Positions 26,783-34,823 of a stretch of 64,000 nt of DNA are shown one piece after another. This stretch comes from Egaibacter danicus (GTDB taxonomy: Bacteria; Pseudomonadota; Gammaproteobacteria; Burkholderiales; Burkholderiaceae_C). The number at the start of each line of letters is the position of its first letter. The first letter of the stretch is position 1. The position numbers and the translations under genes were made by a program. The notes under the pieces are model-generated. The model was not told where the DNA came from, ran no database searches, and worked only from the letters and a program-made list of their open reading frames with translations. The stretch covers positions 124,001 to 188,000 of the forward strand of contig JADJII010000009.1 in NCBI GenBank assembly GCA_016707075.1, read 5' to 3'.

Positions 26783-27118
26783 ATGTATATCGTTGCAATA
26801 GCCTGGCTTTACGTGGCCCTGATGATGGCTGTGGTCGAAGCCACCAGCACCACCGGCACACTGCTCGGCGCCGTGTTCACCTTTGTACTCTATGGCATGG
26901 GTCCTGTGGCATTGGTGGTTTACCTGATGGGCGGGCCGGGGCGAAAGCGGGCGATTCGCGTACGGGAAGCCGAAGAAACCCGCGCAGCCGCAGCACAGGC
27001 CCTTGCAATGGTTTCCGTCGCGACCTCTGGCAGCGCGTCAACTGAGCCAGATACAGGCGGCCATGCGCCCGCTACCGCCCAGAGCGAGACTGTCGCGCCG
27101 GTGGGAAAAGAACCGTGA
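26783..27118 (+). CDS. Small two-helix membrane protein of unknown function
   Basis: The 111-residue protein has two hydrophobic segments (IAWLYVALMMAVVEA and LLGAVFTFVLYGMGPVALVVY). A short basic stretch GGPGRKRAIRV follows, then an Ala-, Thr- and Glu-rich cytoplasmic tail. I do not recognise a functional family. It is divergent from phaC. Its last 81 bases overlap the convergent PgeF gene, whose conserved C-terminus is well supported, so the tail here is probably unconstrained. Confidence 0.65.
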   Translation: MYIVAIAWLYVALMMAVVEATSTTGTLLGAVFTFVLYGMGPVALVVYLMGGPGRKRAIRVREAEETRAAAAQALAMVSVATSGSASTEPDTGGHAPATAQSETVAPVGKEP

Positions 27119-27865
27119 CGGGTTGCTGACCGTGCACCATGCGGCACTGCCGTCATTGCCGTAGATGTGCGTGATGCCCAGCGCCTGCAAGCGCAAACGC
27201 GCCAGACCGGCCAGGTCCGCCAGCCACTTGCCCTGAGCGCCGGGCTTGAACATCACACGGGCCCCCGGGTGCAGCGACACAAACGCTTCCAGCACCTCGG
27301 GCCCCACCTCAAACGCCTGCGGGCCAATGCAAGGCCCCAGCCAGGCCATCGTGGCAGAAGTATTGGTGCTGGATGCTATTGAATTAGTAGCTGCTCGCGC
27401 ATATCTGGCGTGGTCTGGAGGCCTAAAACACTCATTAAAGCCGGCAAAAACCTGCTCCAGCACACCCTGTCGCAACCCGCGCCAGCCCGCATGCGCTGCA
27501 GCCACCGCCGTACCGACGCTATCAGTCAACAGCACTGGCAAGCAGTCAGCCACCATCACCGTGCAGGCCACGCCAGGCTGCGTGGAGACAGCCGCATCAG
27601 CCACCGCGCCATCTGTCGTGTTGCGGTCAATAGCAATCGCACGTGTGCCATGGACTTGCTGCAGGTAAACCGGGCGAATGCCCAGCGCGTCGTGCAGGAT
27701 CTTCCGGTTGGCTGACACGCTGACCGGCGTGTCGCGCACATGGTCACCCAGATTCAGGCTGTCAAAGGGGGGCGAGCTGACACCGCCAGCGCGTGTGGTG
27801 AAAACAGCCCGCACGTGAGCCGGGGCCGGCCAGTCGGGAACGATCCAGTCGGGGTGCGGTGTCAC
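27038..27865 (-). CDS. pgeF: Laccase-domain / PgeF (YfiH) family protein
   Basis: The 275-residue protein belongs to the YfiH/PgeF family, described variously as polyphenol oxidase, purine nucleoside phosphorylase or peptidoglycan-editing factor. Metal-binding marks are LQQVHG, TVMVADCLPVLL, AAAHAGWRGL and the C-terminal RRDSLALGGSGRMAACIWL. Between GVLEQVF and MAWLGPCIG it carries an inserted stretch that includes exactly 20 residues (ECFRPPDH... to ...NSIA) encoded by an antisense copy of the 60-bp repeat (27374-27433). The insert sits in a position where loops are usually tolerated. Confidence 0.9.
   Translation of the reverse strand: MTPHPDWIVPDWPAPAHVRAVFTTRAGGVSSPPFDSLNLGDHVRDTPVSVSANRKILHDALGIRPVYLQQVHGTRAIAIDRNTTDGAVADAAVSTQPGVACTVMVADCLPVLLTDSVGTAVAAAHAGWRGLRQGVLEQVFAGFNECFRPPDHARYARAATNSIASSTNTSATMAWLGPCIGPQAFEVGPEVLEAFVSLHPGARVMFKPGAQGKWLADLAGLARLRLQALGITHIYGNDGSAAWCTVSNPSRFFSHRRDSLALGGSGRMAACIWLS
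27374..27433 (+). repeat. 60-bp dispersed repeat, copy 4 (antisense inside pgeF)
   Basis: TGCTATTGAATTAGTAGCTG, then CTCGCGCATAT, then GGTCTGGAGGCCTAAAA. It ends with the same CACTC as copy 3. Inserted as 20 in-frame codons antisense to pgeF. Confidence 0.85.
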
Positions 27866-27900
27866 TAGACGGTCAAGCCTCGCGAGGGGTCATGCTTCGG

Positions 27901-28554
27901 TCATGCCTCGTTGTCCGGGCAGCTCGACGGCTGGGCTTGCTGGAAGGCCTCCAGCTTCATGCAGGCGTCAAACGCGGCCATCGTGCGCGGCAGACCGTCA
28001 AAGTTCACGTCAAAACGTTTGCCGTTGAAGATTTGCGGCACCAGGCAGCAATCGGCCAGCGTGGGCGTATTGCCATAGCAGTAGGTGGCGGCTGGCAGCT
28101 GCGCCAGCTGCCGCTCGAAACTCTCCAGCCCGTCGCGCACCCAGTGGCGGTACCAGGTGGTTTTGGCGTCTTCGCTCACCTTCAGTTCCTTCACCAGATA
28201 CTTCAGCACCCGCAGGTTGTTCAGCGGGTGAATTTCGCAGGCAACCGACTGCGCAAGCGCGCGCACGCGGGCACGGCCCAGCGCGTCGGCGGGCAGCAGG
28301 GCTGGTGTGGGGTGCGTTTCATCCAGGTACTCGATGATGGCCATGGACTGCGACAGGCGTTCGCCGCTGTCTGCCCCCTCTTCCAGCTCCAGCATTGGCA
28401 CCAGCGCGTCGGCCGAAATCGACGTATAGGCACCCAGCTTGTGGTCACCTCGTGCCAGATGCACCGACACGTATTCATACGGCAAACCCTTGAGCGCCAG
28501 CGCGATGCGCACGCGAAACGAAGCACTTGAGCGGAAGTAGTTGTAGAGTGGCAT
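27901..28554 (-). CDS. Maleylpyruvate isomerase (zeta-class glutathione transferase)
   Basis: The 217-residue GST-fold enzyme has the zeta-class motif SSASFRVRIAL at residues 8-18 and the family segment QSMAIIEYLDE. Zeta enzymes isomerise maleylacetoacetate or maleylpyruvate using glutathione. Because gentisate dioxygenase and fumarylpyruvate hydrolase lie 2.5 to 4 kb away, maleylpyruvate is the likelier substrate, as for NagL. ATG 28554 begins MPLYNYFRSS, the usual N-terminus. The frame is open upstream through a poly-C tract (poly-G on the plus strand) that would encode a proline run, but that extension is unlikely to be native. Confidence 0.88.
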   Translation of the reverse strand: MPLYNYFRSSASFRVRIALALKGLPYEYVSVHLARGDHKLGAYTSISADALVPMLELEEGADSGERLSQSMAIIEYLDETHPTPALLPADALGRARVRALAQSVACEIHPLNNLRVLKYLVKELKVSEDAKTTWYRHWVRDGLESFERQLAQLPAATYCYGNTPTLADCCLVPQIFNGKRFDVNFDGLPRTMAAFDACMKLEAFQQAQPSSCPDNEA

Positions 28555-28560
28555 TGCGCG

Positions 28561-28593
<33 letters not shown>

Positions 28594-28661
28594 TGCTGGC
28601 CGCGAGCCTTGGATAACCACCGGATTCATCATGTCTCCAACCCGTCTCTTCCCCCAAAGCC

Positions 28662-29684
28662 GTGATCGGCCTGCAGCCCCTGGGCTTCCCGTGGGCCACC
28701 ATCGACCCCTTCCTGTTTTGCGCCTACCACGACGACGCCTACCCCAGGGGCAATGGAGCCTACGGGCCAGACGCCTCACTGGCTGGCCGGCAGATGGGGC
28801 AGGACTTCGCCGGCAAGGACGGCTGGCGCATGTACCACGGCATGACGGTTCCGGGCTTTCCGTCGCACCCGCACCGCGGGTTCGAGACCGTCACCATCGT
28901 GCGCAAGGGGCTGATCGACCACTCGGACTCGCTGGGCGCCACGGCCCGCTTTGGCGGAGGCGATGTGCAGTGGCTGACCGCCGGGCGCGGCATTGTGCAT
29001 TCGGAGATGTTTCCGCTGTTGGAAACCACTCAGGACAATCCGCTGGAGCTGTTCCAGATCTGGCTGAACCTGCCTGCCAAAAACAAGATGGTGGCGCCCC
29101 ACTTCACCATGTTCTGGTCTGAACAGGTTCCCGGTAAGGTATTTACCGATGCTAACGGCCTGACGACAGCAGTGAGTTGCATCGCGGGCCAGATCAACGG
29201 TGTGGACAAGCCGCTGGCGCCGCCGCCGGATTCACGGGCTTCGCAGGCCGACGCGGATGTGGCCATCTGGACGCTCAAGATGGCGCCCGGTGCGCGCTGG
29301 ACGCTGCCTGCCGCCTCACCCGGCGCCCGGCGCAGCCTTTATTTCTTCAAGGGTCAGCAGGTGGCGGTGGGCGGGCAAACCGTGTCCAGCCACGCTGCCA
29401 TCGAGTTGAACGCCAGCATCGATGTCGAACTGGTCAATGGCCCGCAGGTCAGCGAATTTCTGGTGCTGCAGGGCAAACCGATTGCCGAGCCGGTGGCGCA
29501 ATACGGCCCGTTTGTGATGAACACCGAAGCCGAAATCCACCAGGCCTTTGCCGACTACCGCCGAACAGAATTTGGCGGCTGGCCGTGGCCTGACAATGCA
29601 CCGGTGCATGGGCCGGACCGCGTGCGGTTTGCGAAACACGCCGATGGGCAGGTCGAGACACTGGCCATTCAAGACAAGCCCTGA
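28662..29684 (+). CDS. Pirin family protein (bicupin), probable frameshift at N-terminus
   Basis: The recognisable protein starts around a GTG at 28662 and runs 340 residues. The pirin cupin marks are HPHRGFETVTIV, HSDSLGATARFGGGDVQWLTAGRGIVHSEM and later LQGKPIAEPVAQYGPFVMN. Pirins of this type are iron-binding and some have quercetinase activity. No ribosome site precedes the GTG. An ATG at 28631 in another frame begins MSPTRLFP; removing one C from the CCCCC run at 28651-28655 would join it to this frame as MSPTRLFPKAVIGLQ. I suspect a single-base error or mutation there. Confidence 0.82.
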   Translation: MIGLQPLGFPWATIDPFLFCAYHDDAYPRGNGAYGPDASLAGRQMGQDFAGKDGWRMYHGMTVPGFPSHPHRGFETVTIVRKGLIDHSDSLGATARFGGGDVQWLTAGRGIVHSEMFPLLETTQDNPLELFQIWLNLPAKNKMVAPHFTMFWSEQVPGKVFTDANGLTTAVSCIAGQINGVDKPLAPPPDSRASQADADVAIWTLKMAPGARWTLPAASPGARRSLYFFKGQQVAVGGQTVSSHAAIELNASIDVELVNGPQVSEFLVLQGKPIAEPVAQYGPFVMNTEAEIHQAFADYRRTEFGGWPWPDNAPVHGPDRVRFAKHADGQVETLAIQDKP

Positions 29685-29721
29685 AAATAACCGACAACAA
29701 CATCTTTTACTGGAGACCCCC

Positions 29722-30024
29722 ATGATTCTGGAAATCGCCGATATCCGCATTCACCCCGGCCAAAACGCTGCTTTTGAGGAGGCCATCCAGCGCGGGCTGG
29801 CCACCGTGGCATCCCGGGCCAAGGGCTTTCAGGGCGCCAAGGTCAACAGGGGCATCGAGAGCCCCGAACGGTATGTGCTGCAGATTTTCTGGGAAACACT
29901 GGAAAACCACACGGTCAGCTTCCGTCAGGGGCCGCTGTTTGTGGAGTGGCGCGCGATCGTGGGACCATTTTTTGCCAGCCCGCCCAACGTCGAGCACTTC
30001 AGCCTGGTGACCAAAACCGCCTGA
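29722..30024 (+). CDS. Antibiotic biosynthesis monooxygenase (ABM) domain protein
   Basis: The 100-residue protein has the dimeric alpha-beta barrel pattern of ABM/quinol monooxygenase domains: IADIRIHPGQNAAFEEAI, then YVLQIFWETLENH and PNVEHFSLV. ATG 29722 has TGGAG upstream. Such proteins act as small cofactor-free oxygenases or haem-degrading enzymes, or have no known activity. It lies between pirin and the TctC gene in the gentisate cluster. A role in aromatic catabolism is inference from location. Confidence 0.8.
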   Translation: MILEIADIRIHPGQNAAFEEAIQRGLATVASRAKGFQGAKVNRGIESPERYVLQIFWETLENHTVSFRQGPLFVEWRAIVGPFFASPPNVEHFSLVTKTA

Positions 30025-30033
30025 TCGGTCACC

Positions 30034-31026
30034 ATGAGCCTGATTCGCTTCACTACTGGATTCACTACTGTTTTGATAGCTGCTTGCGCACTATCGACGG
30101 GTTCTACAGCCCAAAATGGCACTAAAAACGCCCCTGTCTGGCCTACCAAACCCATCAAGTTTCTGGTCGGCTTTCCCGGCGGCTCCACGCCCGACATGTC
30201 GGCCCGCACGCTGGCCGAGCCTTTGTCAAAGCTGCTGGGCCAGCCCGTCGTTGTGGAAAACCGGCCCGGTGCATCCGGCAATATTGCAGCCGACCTGGTG
30301 GCCAAGGCGAATGACGACCACACCTTTGGTGTCGTCATCAACGGCAACCTGACATCCGCCAAAATGCTCAACCCCAAGCTGGCGTTTGACCCCGCAACCG
30401 ATTTCAGCTTCATTTCGCTGCTGACCACCGCACCGCTGATTCTGGTGACCAACGCCGACAAGCCGGTGGGCGCAGCGTTCTTCACGGCCGCCAAAGCGGC
30501 GGGCAACACGTGGAACTACGGCTCGGTCGGAGCAGGCTCCGTCGCGCATCTGGGCATTGAATTGCTGAAAGCCAGAGCGCAGGGGCTGGACGCCGTGCAT
30601 GTGCCTTACGCAGGCAACCCGCAGGTCGTCACCGCGATGATCGGCGGCCAGGTGCAAATGGCGTTGATTCCACCCGGCGTAGCCATGCCGCAGGTGCGTG
30701 CGGGCAAACTCAAGGCGGTCGGTGTGGCGGGTGGTCGCAGCCCGCTGGTGCCGGAGTTGCCCTCGCTGACCGAAGCCGGTATCACCGGTTACAACCTGGA
30801 AGTGTGGACGGCACTGGTAGGCTCGGCCAATCTACCCAAGGCGGTGCAGGACAAACTGAGTGCCGCGGTGGTTCGCATCCTGCGAGAGGAAGAAACCCGC
30901 CAGCGCCTGTTCAACCAGGGCTGGCGTGCGGTGGGCACGTCGCCTGAAGGTCTGCGCCTGCGCGTGAAGGACGAAGCTGCCCAGTTGGGTGCCATCATCC
31001 GGTCGCGCGGCATCACGGTCGAATAA
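30034..31026 (+). CDS. TctC/Bug family solute-binding protein
   Basis: The 330-residue protein belongs to the Bug receptors abundant in betaproteobacteria, which bind carboxylates or aromatic acids in the periplasm. Typical segments are WPTKPIKFLVGFPGGSTPD, GQPVVVENRPGASGNIAAD and a C-terminal half containing HVPYAGNPQVVTAMIGGQV. Residues 10-30 (TTVLIAACALSTGS) form the hydrophobic signal segment with a lipobox-like LIAAC. They are encoded by a copy of the 60-bp repeat (30063-30122). The gene lies upstream of gentisate dioxygenase, so an aromatic acid is a plausible ligand. Confidence 0.88.
   Translation: MSLIRFTTGFTTVLIAACALSTGSTAQNGTKNAPVWPTKPIKFLVGFPGGSTPDMSARTLAEPLSKLLGQPVVVENRPGASGNIAADLVAKANDDHTFGVVINGNLTSAKMLNPKLAFDPATDFSFISLLTTAPLILVTNADKPVGAAFFTAAKAAGNTWNYGSVGAGSVAHLGIELLKARAQGLDAVHVPYAGNPQVVTAMIGGQVQMALIPPGVAMPQVRAGKLKAVGVAGGRSPLVPELPSLTEAGITGYNLEVWTALVGSANLPKAVQDKLSAAVVRILREEETRQRLFNQGWRAVGTSPEGLRLRVKDEAAQLGAIIRSRGITVE
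30063..30122 (+). repeat. 60-bp dispersed repeat, copy 5 (signal peptide of TctC protein)
   Basis: CACTACTGTTTTGATAGCTG, then CTTGCGCACTAT, then ACGGGTTCTACAGCCCAAAA. Sense to the gene; gives the LIAACA segment. Confidence 0.8.
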
Positions 31027-31064
31027 TCCATTCAACGCATTAATTTTCCTGTCTGGAGTCACCT

Positions 31065-32144
31065 ATGAGCAGACCCGTGACTGATGCTGCCCTGCGTGCC
31101 ACGCGCAAGGCGTTTTATGACGAGCTGCACCCGCACCATCTGACGCCACTGTGGGAGGTTTTGCATGCTCTGGTGCCACCCCAGCCCTCGTCCCCATGCG
31201 TCTCGGCGCTATGGAAATATGAGCAGGTTCGGCCGTTTCTGATGCAGTCAGGCGAGTTGATTACCGCCGAAGAGGCCGTGCGCCGCGTCCTGATTCTGGA
31301 GAACCCCGCTCTTCGCGGGCAGTCGGCCATCACACAGTCTTTGTACGCCGGTTTGCAGCTTATCCGGCCCGGTGAAGTGGCGCCCAGTCACCGCCACACG
31401 CAAAGCGCATTGCGCTTCATCGTGGAGGGTCAGGGCGCCTACACGGCGGTGGACGGCGAGCGCACCACCATGCATCCTGGTGACTTCATCATCACGCCCA
31501 GCTGGACCTGGCACGACCATGGCTGCGAAGGAAACGAGCCGGTCGTATGGCTGGATGGGCTGGACATCCCGATGATCCGTTTTCTGGATGCGGGCTTTGC
31601 CGAGAATGGCAGCGCAGCATCACAAATCGTTACCCGTGCTGAAGGCTCGAGCTATGCGCAATACGGGCATAGCATGGCGCCGGTGCGGGTGGACAGCCAG
31701 CACGGTTCTCCCTTTGGCAAGACGTCACCCATTTTCAGCTACCCCTATGAGCGCAGCCGTGAAGCGCTGCACAAACTGGAGCAGTCCGCTGCGGTTGACG
31801 ACTGGGATGGCGTCAAGCTGCGCTACATCAACCCGCTCACGGGTGGATCGCCCATGCCCACCATGGCGACCTTCATGCAGCGCCTGCCTGCCGGATTTTC
31901 CGGCAAGGGCTACCGGCAGACCGACGGCGCCGTGTTCAGCGTGGTGGAAGGCCACGGCACGGTCATCGTGGAGAGTCCGCGCGGCGTCGTTTCGCAATTT
32001 GCGTTTGACCCGCGCGATCATTTCGTCGTTCCGTCATGGCACACTCTGAAACTGGCGTCCAACAGCGGCTGTGTGCTGTTCAGCTATTCAGACCGTCCGG
32101 TGCATCAGGCGCTGGGCATTCACAAGGAAGAAAGGATCCCATGA
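31065..32144 (+). CDS. Gentisate 1,2-dioxygenase
   Basis: The 359-residue bicupin ring-cleaving dioxygenase opens gentisate (2,5-dihydroxybenzoate) to maleylpyruvate using Fe(II) and O2. The N-terminal cupin shows the metal ligands in PSHRHTQSALRF and later WTWHDHG, and AYTAVDGERTTMHPGDFIITP between them is typical. TGGAG lies upstream of ATG 31065. The stop overlaps the start of fumarylpyruvate hydrolase (ATGA). Together with the nearby isomerase this gives a complete route from gentisate to fumarate and pyruvate. Confidence 0.93.
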   Translation: MSRPVTDAALRATRKAFYDELHPHHLTPLWEVLHALVPPQPSSPCVSALWKYEQVRPFLMQSGELITAEEAVRRVLILENPALRGQSAITQSLYAGLQLIRPGEVAPSHRHTQSALRFIVEGQGAYTAVDGERTTMHPGDFIITPSWTWHDHGCEGNEPVVWLDGLDIPMIRFLDAGFAENGSAASQIVTRAEGSSYAQYGHSMAPVRVDSQHGSPFGKTSPIFSYPYERSREALHKLEQSAAVDDWDGVKLRYINPLTGGSPMPTMATFMQRLPAGFSGKGYRQTDGAVFSVVEGHGTVIVESPRGVVSQFAFDPRDHFVVPSWHTLKLASNSGCVLFSYSDRPVHQALGIHKEERIP

Positions 32145-32836
32145 GCTATGTTTTTCAACCTGCGCCGATCGTCTCGGTGCCCGTCGTCGGTACGGACGCA
32201 CGTTTTCCGGTTCAGCGCGTTTATTGCGTGGGCCGCAATTACGAAGAACACGCCAAGGAAATGGGTTTTACGGGCCGTGAACCGCCCTTCTTCTTTCTGA
32301 AACCTGCCAACACCGTGGTGGTGATCGATGCCGGACAAACCGGAACTATCCCCTACCCTAGCCTGACGCAGAATTTTCACCATGAGATCGAGCTGGTCGT
32401 GGCCATTGGCACTGGCGGGAAAAACATCAAGGCTGCCGACGCCGCCAAACACATCTTTGGCTACGCGGTCGGGTTGGACATGACACGCCGCGACCTGCAG
32501 GGCGACATGAAAAAGCAGGGTCGCCCCTGGTGTATCGGCAAGGCTTTTGATCACTCGGCGCCCATTGGCCCCATCACACCCGTAGCGGCGGCTGGCGATA
32601 TCAACCATGCCGAAATCTACCTGCAGGTCAATGGTCAGGATCGGCAGCGCAGCGATGTGTCCAAGCTCATCTGGAACGTTGCGGAAACCATCGAGCATCT
32701 GTCTGCGGCATGGGAATTGCAACCGGGTGACCTGATTTACTCGGGCACGCCTGCGGGTGTCGCTGCCGTGGTGGCAGGTGACACCATGGTGGGCGGCGTT
32801 GCGGGCCTGGTTCCCATCAAGGTAACGGTCAAGTAA
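32141..32836 (+). CDS. Fumarylpyruvate hydrolase (FAH family)
   Basis: The 231-residue enzyme hydrolyses fumarylpyruvate to fumarate and pyruvate. FAH-family marks are VQRVYCVGRNYEEHAKEMG near the start, PPFFFLKPANTVV, HHEIELVVAIG with metal-binding acidic residues, and DLIYSGTPAGVAAV. The ATG at 32141 overlaps the dioxygenase stop, so translation is coupled. Assignment to fumarylpyruvate rather than fumarylacetoacetate rests on the gentisate dioxygenase partner. Confidence 0.92.
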   Translation: MSYVFQPAPIVSVPVVGTDARFPVQRVYCVGRNYEEHAKEMGFTGREPPFFFLKPANTVVVIDAGQTGTIPYPSLTQNFHHEIELVVAIGTGGKNIKAADAAKHIFGYAVGLDMTRRDLQGDMKKQGRPWCIGKAFDHSAPIGPITPVAAAGDINHAEIYLQVNGQDRQRSDVSKLIWNVAETIEHLSAAWELQPGDLIYSGTPAGVAAVVAGDTMVGGVAGLVPIKVTVK

Positions 32837-32946
32837 AGCCTTCAAATCTTCATCTGCGAACAGGCTATTCTGGCCTGGCGCGTAATATCGCGGCGTCTAG
32901 AATTGCGGCGGCGTCAATACTGCACGCACGAGTCAACTGGAGATTT

Positions 32947-33426
32947 TTGTTGCGCATTCTTGAATCACTGGCGAAGTTTTGCGCCATTCTGGCGGGCGTT
33001 CTGCTCACCGTCATCACACTGATGACTTGTGCCAGCCTCATTGGACGAAACACGATTGGCGTGACCCTGGCGGGTGACTTTGAGCTGACTGGCGTTGCCG
33101 CCGGAGCCGCCATCGCGCTGTTCCTGCCCTGGTGTCAGCTCAGGCGAGGCAACATCATTGTTGACTTTTTCACGGCAAAAGCCAGCGATCAGACCAACAC
33201 CAGGCTGGACCGGTTTGGCGCGCTATTGCTGGCTCTGGCGCTTGGCCTGCTGGCCTGGCGTGCCACCGTGGGCGGACTCAACGCGTACGACACCCGGTCT
33301 GGCACGATGATGCTGGGGTTCCCCGAGTGGATTGTCTACGTCTGTATGGTTCCGCCCATTGCTCTCACCGCTGTCATCGCGCTGTGGCAAGGCCTGGCTG
33401 GCTTTGGCGATGAGGTGCAGCCATGA
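32947..33426 (+). CDS. TRAP transporter small permease (DctQ type)
   Basis: The 159-residue protein has four hydrophobic segments, the DctQ pattern, including the motif LPWCQLRRGNIIVDFF. It forms the membrane complex with the large subunit. The start is a TTG (32947, or the adjacent one at 32950) preceded by GGAG; no ATG is available. The stop overlaps the DctM start (ATGA). The 110-bp gap after the hydrolase shows no terminator, so it may belong to the same transcript. Confidence 0.87.
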   Translation: MLRILESLAKFCAILAGVLLTVITLMTCASLIGRNTIGVTLAGDFELTGVAAGAAIALFLPWCQLRRGNIIVDFFTAKASDQTNTRLDRFGALLLALALGLLAWRATVGGLNAYDTRSGTMMLGFPEWIVYVCMVPPIALTAVIALWQGLAGFGDEVQP

Positions 33427-34742
33427 GCCCGTTGATGCTGACGCTGATGATCTTTGCCGTCATGCTGGTGCTGATGGCAGTGCGCGTGCCCATCGCCATT
33501 GCCATGTTTACAGCAGGCTGTGTGGGTTATGTGACCCAGGCAGGCTGGGGCCCCCTGAGCAACTTTCTGAATACCCAGGCCTTCGCCCGCTTTGCCAGCT
33601 ATGACCTGTCAGTGATCCCCCTGTTCATTTTGATGGGCCACTTTGCCACGCAGGGCGGCATTTCCAAAGCTCTCTTTGGCTTCGCCAGTGCGGTAATGTC
33701 ACGCTTCAAGGGCGGGCTGGCCATGGCGGCCGTGCTGGCCAGTGCGGCTTTTGGCGCCATCTGCGGCTCATCCGTCGCCACGGCAGCCACCATCACGTCA
33801 GTAGCTCTACCCGAAATGAAGCGCCACGGCTATTCGGGGCGACTGTCCACCGGCACGCTGGCGGCTGGGGGCACGCTGGGCATCCTGATACCTCCTTCGG
33901 TGCCACTGGTCATTTATGCCATTCTGGCTGAGCAGAATATTGCCAAACTATTTGCTGCGGCCATGGTGCCCGGCATCATTGCCATGGCGGGCTACATGAT
34001 TGCCATAGCTATTTACGTGCGACTGGTACCCGGACATGCGCCTGAAAACGACGTGGTGACGGAGAAGATCAACGCGCAGTCCATGATGGGTATTGTGCCC
34101 ATCGCCATCGTTTTCCTGATCGTCTTTGGTGGCATTTATGGCGGCCTGTTCACGCCGACCGAAGGTGCCGCCGTGGGGGCGGCATCTACTTTTGTGGCAG
34201 CTCTGATCAAGGGCGAGCTGACGATCAGGAAGCTCAAACACTGCTTTTATGCCACGGCTGAAGGCTCGGCCATGATTTTCATGATCTTCATTGGCGCCGA
34301 CGTGATGAACTCTGCGCTGGCACTGACGCAAGTGCCCGCCCAGCTGGCCTCCGTGGTTCAGGGCTGGGGACTGGCGCCGCTGATGGTGGTGTCTGCCATT
34401 TTGCTGTTTTACGTGGTGCTGGGTGCAGTGATGGATGAGCTGTCGATGATCCTGCTGACCATTCCCATCTTTTTCCCAATGATCATGGGGCTGGACTTCG
34501 GCATGCCCAAGGACTCGGTCGCCATCTGGTTTGGCATCATGGTGTTGATGACGGTAGGTTTTGGCCTCCTGGCACCGCCGGTGGGATTAAACGTGTATGT
34601 GGTGAACGGCATGGCCAAAGACGTGCCCATTTCCGAGAGCTACAAAGGCGTGATGCCGTTTTTGATCAGCGATGTGTTTCGCACATTGCTGCTGCTGTTC
34701 TTTCCGGGTATTTCGCTTTGGCTGGTGAAATTCATCACCTGA
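33423..34742 (+). CDS. TRAP transporter large permease (DctM type)
   Basis: The 439-residue, about 12-helix protein is the sodium-coupled translocating subunit of a TRAP system. Family segments include RVPIAIAMFTAGCVGY, FILMGHFATQGGISKALF, GAICGSSVATAATI, GTLGILIPPSVPLVIYAILAE and the C-terminal VGFGLLAPPVGLNVYVVNG. It overlaps dctQ by 4 bp. The TRAP genes follow the gentisate pathway genes, so uptake of a hydroxybenzoate or related acid is likely but unproven. Confidence 0.95.
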   Translation: MSPLMLTLMIFAVMLVLMAVRVPIAIAMFTAGCVGYVTQAGWGPLSNFLNTQAFARFASYDLSVIPLFILMGHFATQGGISKALFGFASAVMSRFKGGLAMAAVLASAAFGAICGSSVATAATITSVALPEMKRHGYSGRLSTGTLAAGGTLGILIPPSVPLVIYAILAEQNIAKLFAAAMVPGIIAMAGYMIAIAIYVRLVPGHAPENDVVTEKINAQSMMGIVPIAIVFLIVFGGIYGGLFTPTEGAAVGAASTFVAALIKGELTIRKLKHCFYATAEGSAMIFMIFIGADVMNSALALTQVPAQLASVVQGWGLAPLMVVSAILLFYVVLGAVMDELSMILLTIPIFFPMIMGLDFGMPKDSVAIWFGIMVLMTVGFGLLAPPVGLNVYVVNGMAKDVPISESYKGVMPFLISDVFRTLLLLFFPGISLWLVKFIT

Positions 34743-34823
34743 TCGGACAACTGAGGGTTAATCCCGTCAACCCCGTCCCCCGATTTCCGTTACCTTTTCA
34801 TCATTAACTTACTGGAGCCCTCC

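Noticed and set aside
33990..34050. Possible repeat copy in dctM (GCCATAGCTATTTACGTGCG)
   Set aside because: Match is limited to a few bases, and the encoded residues fit a normal membrane helix.
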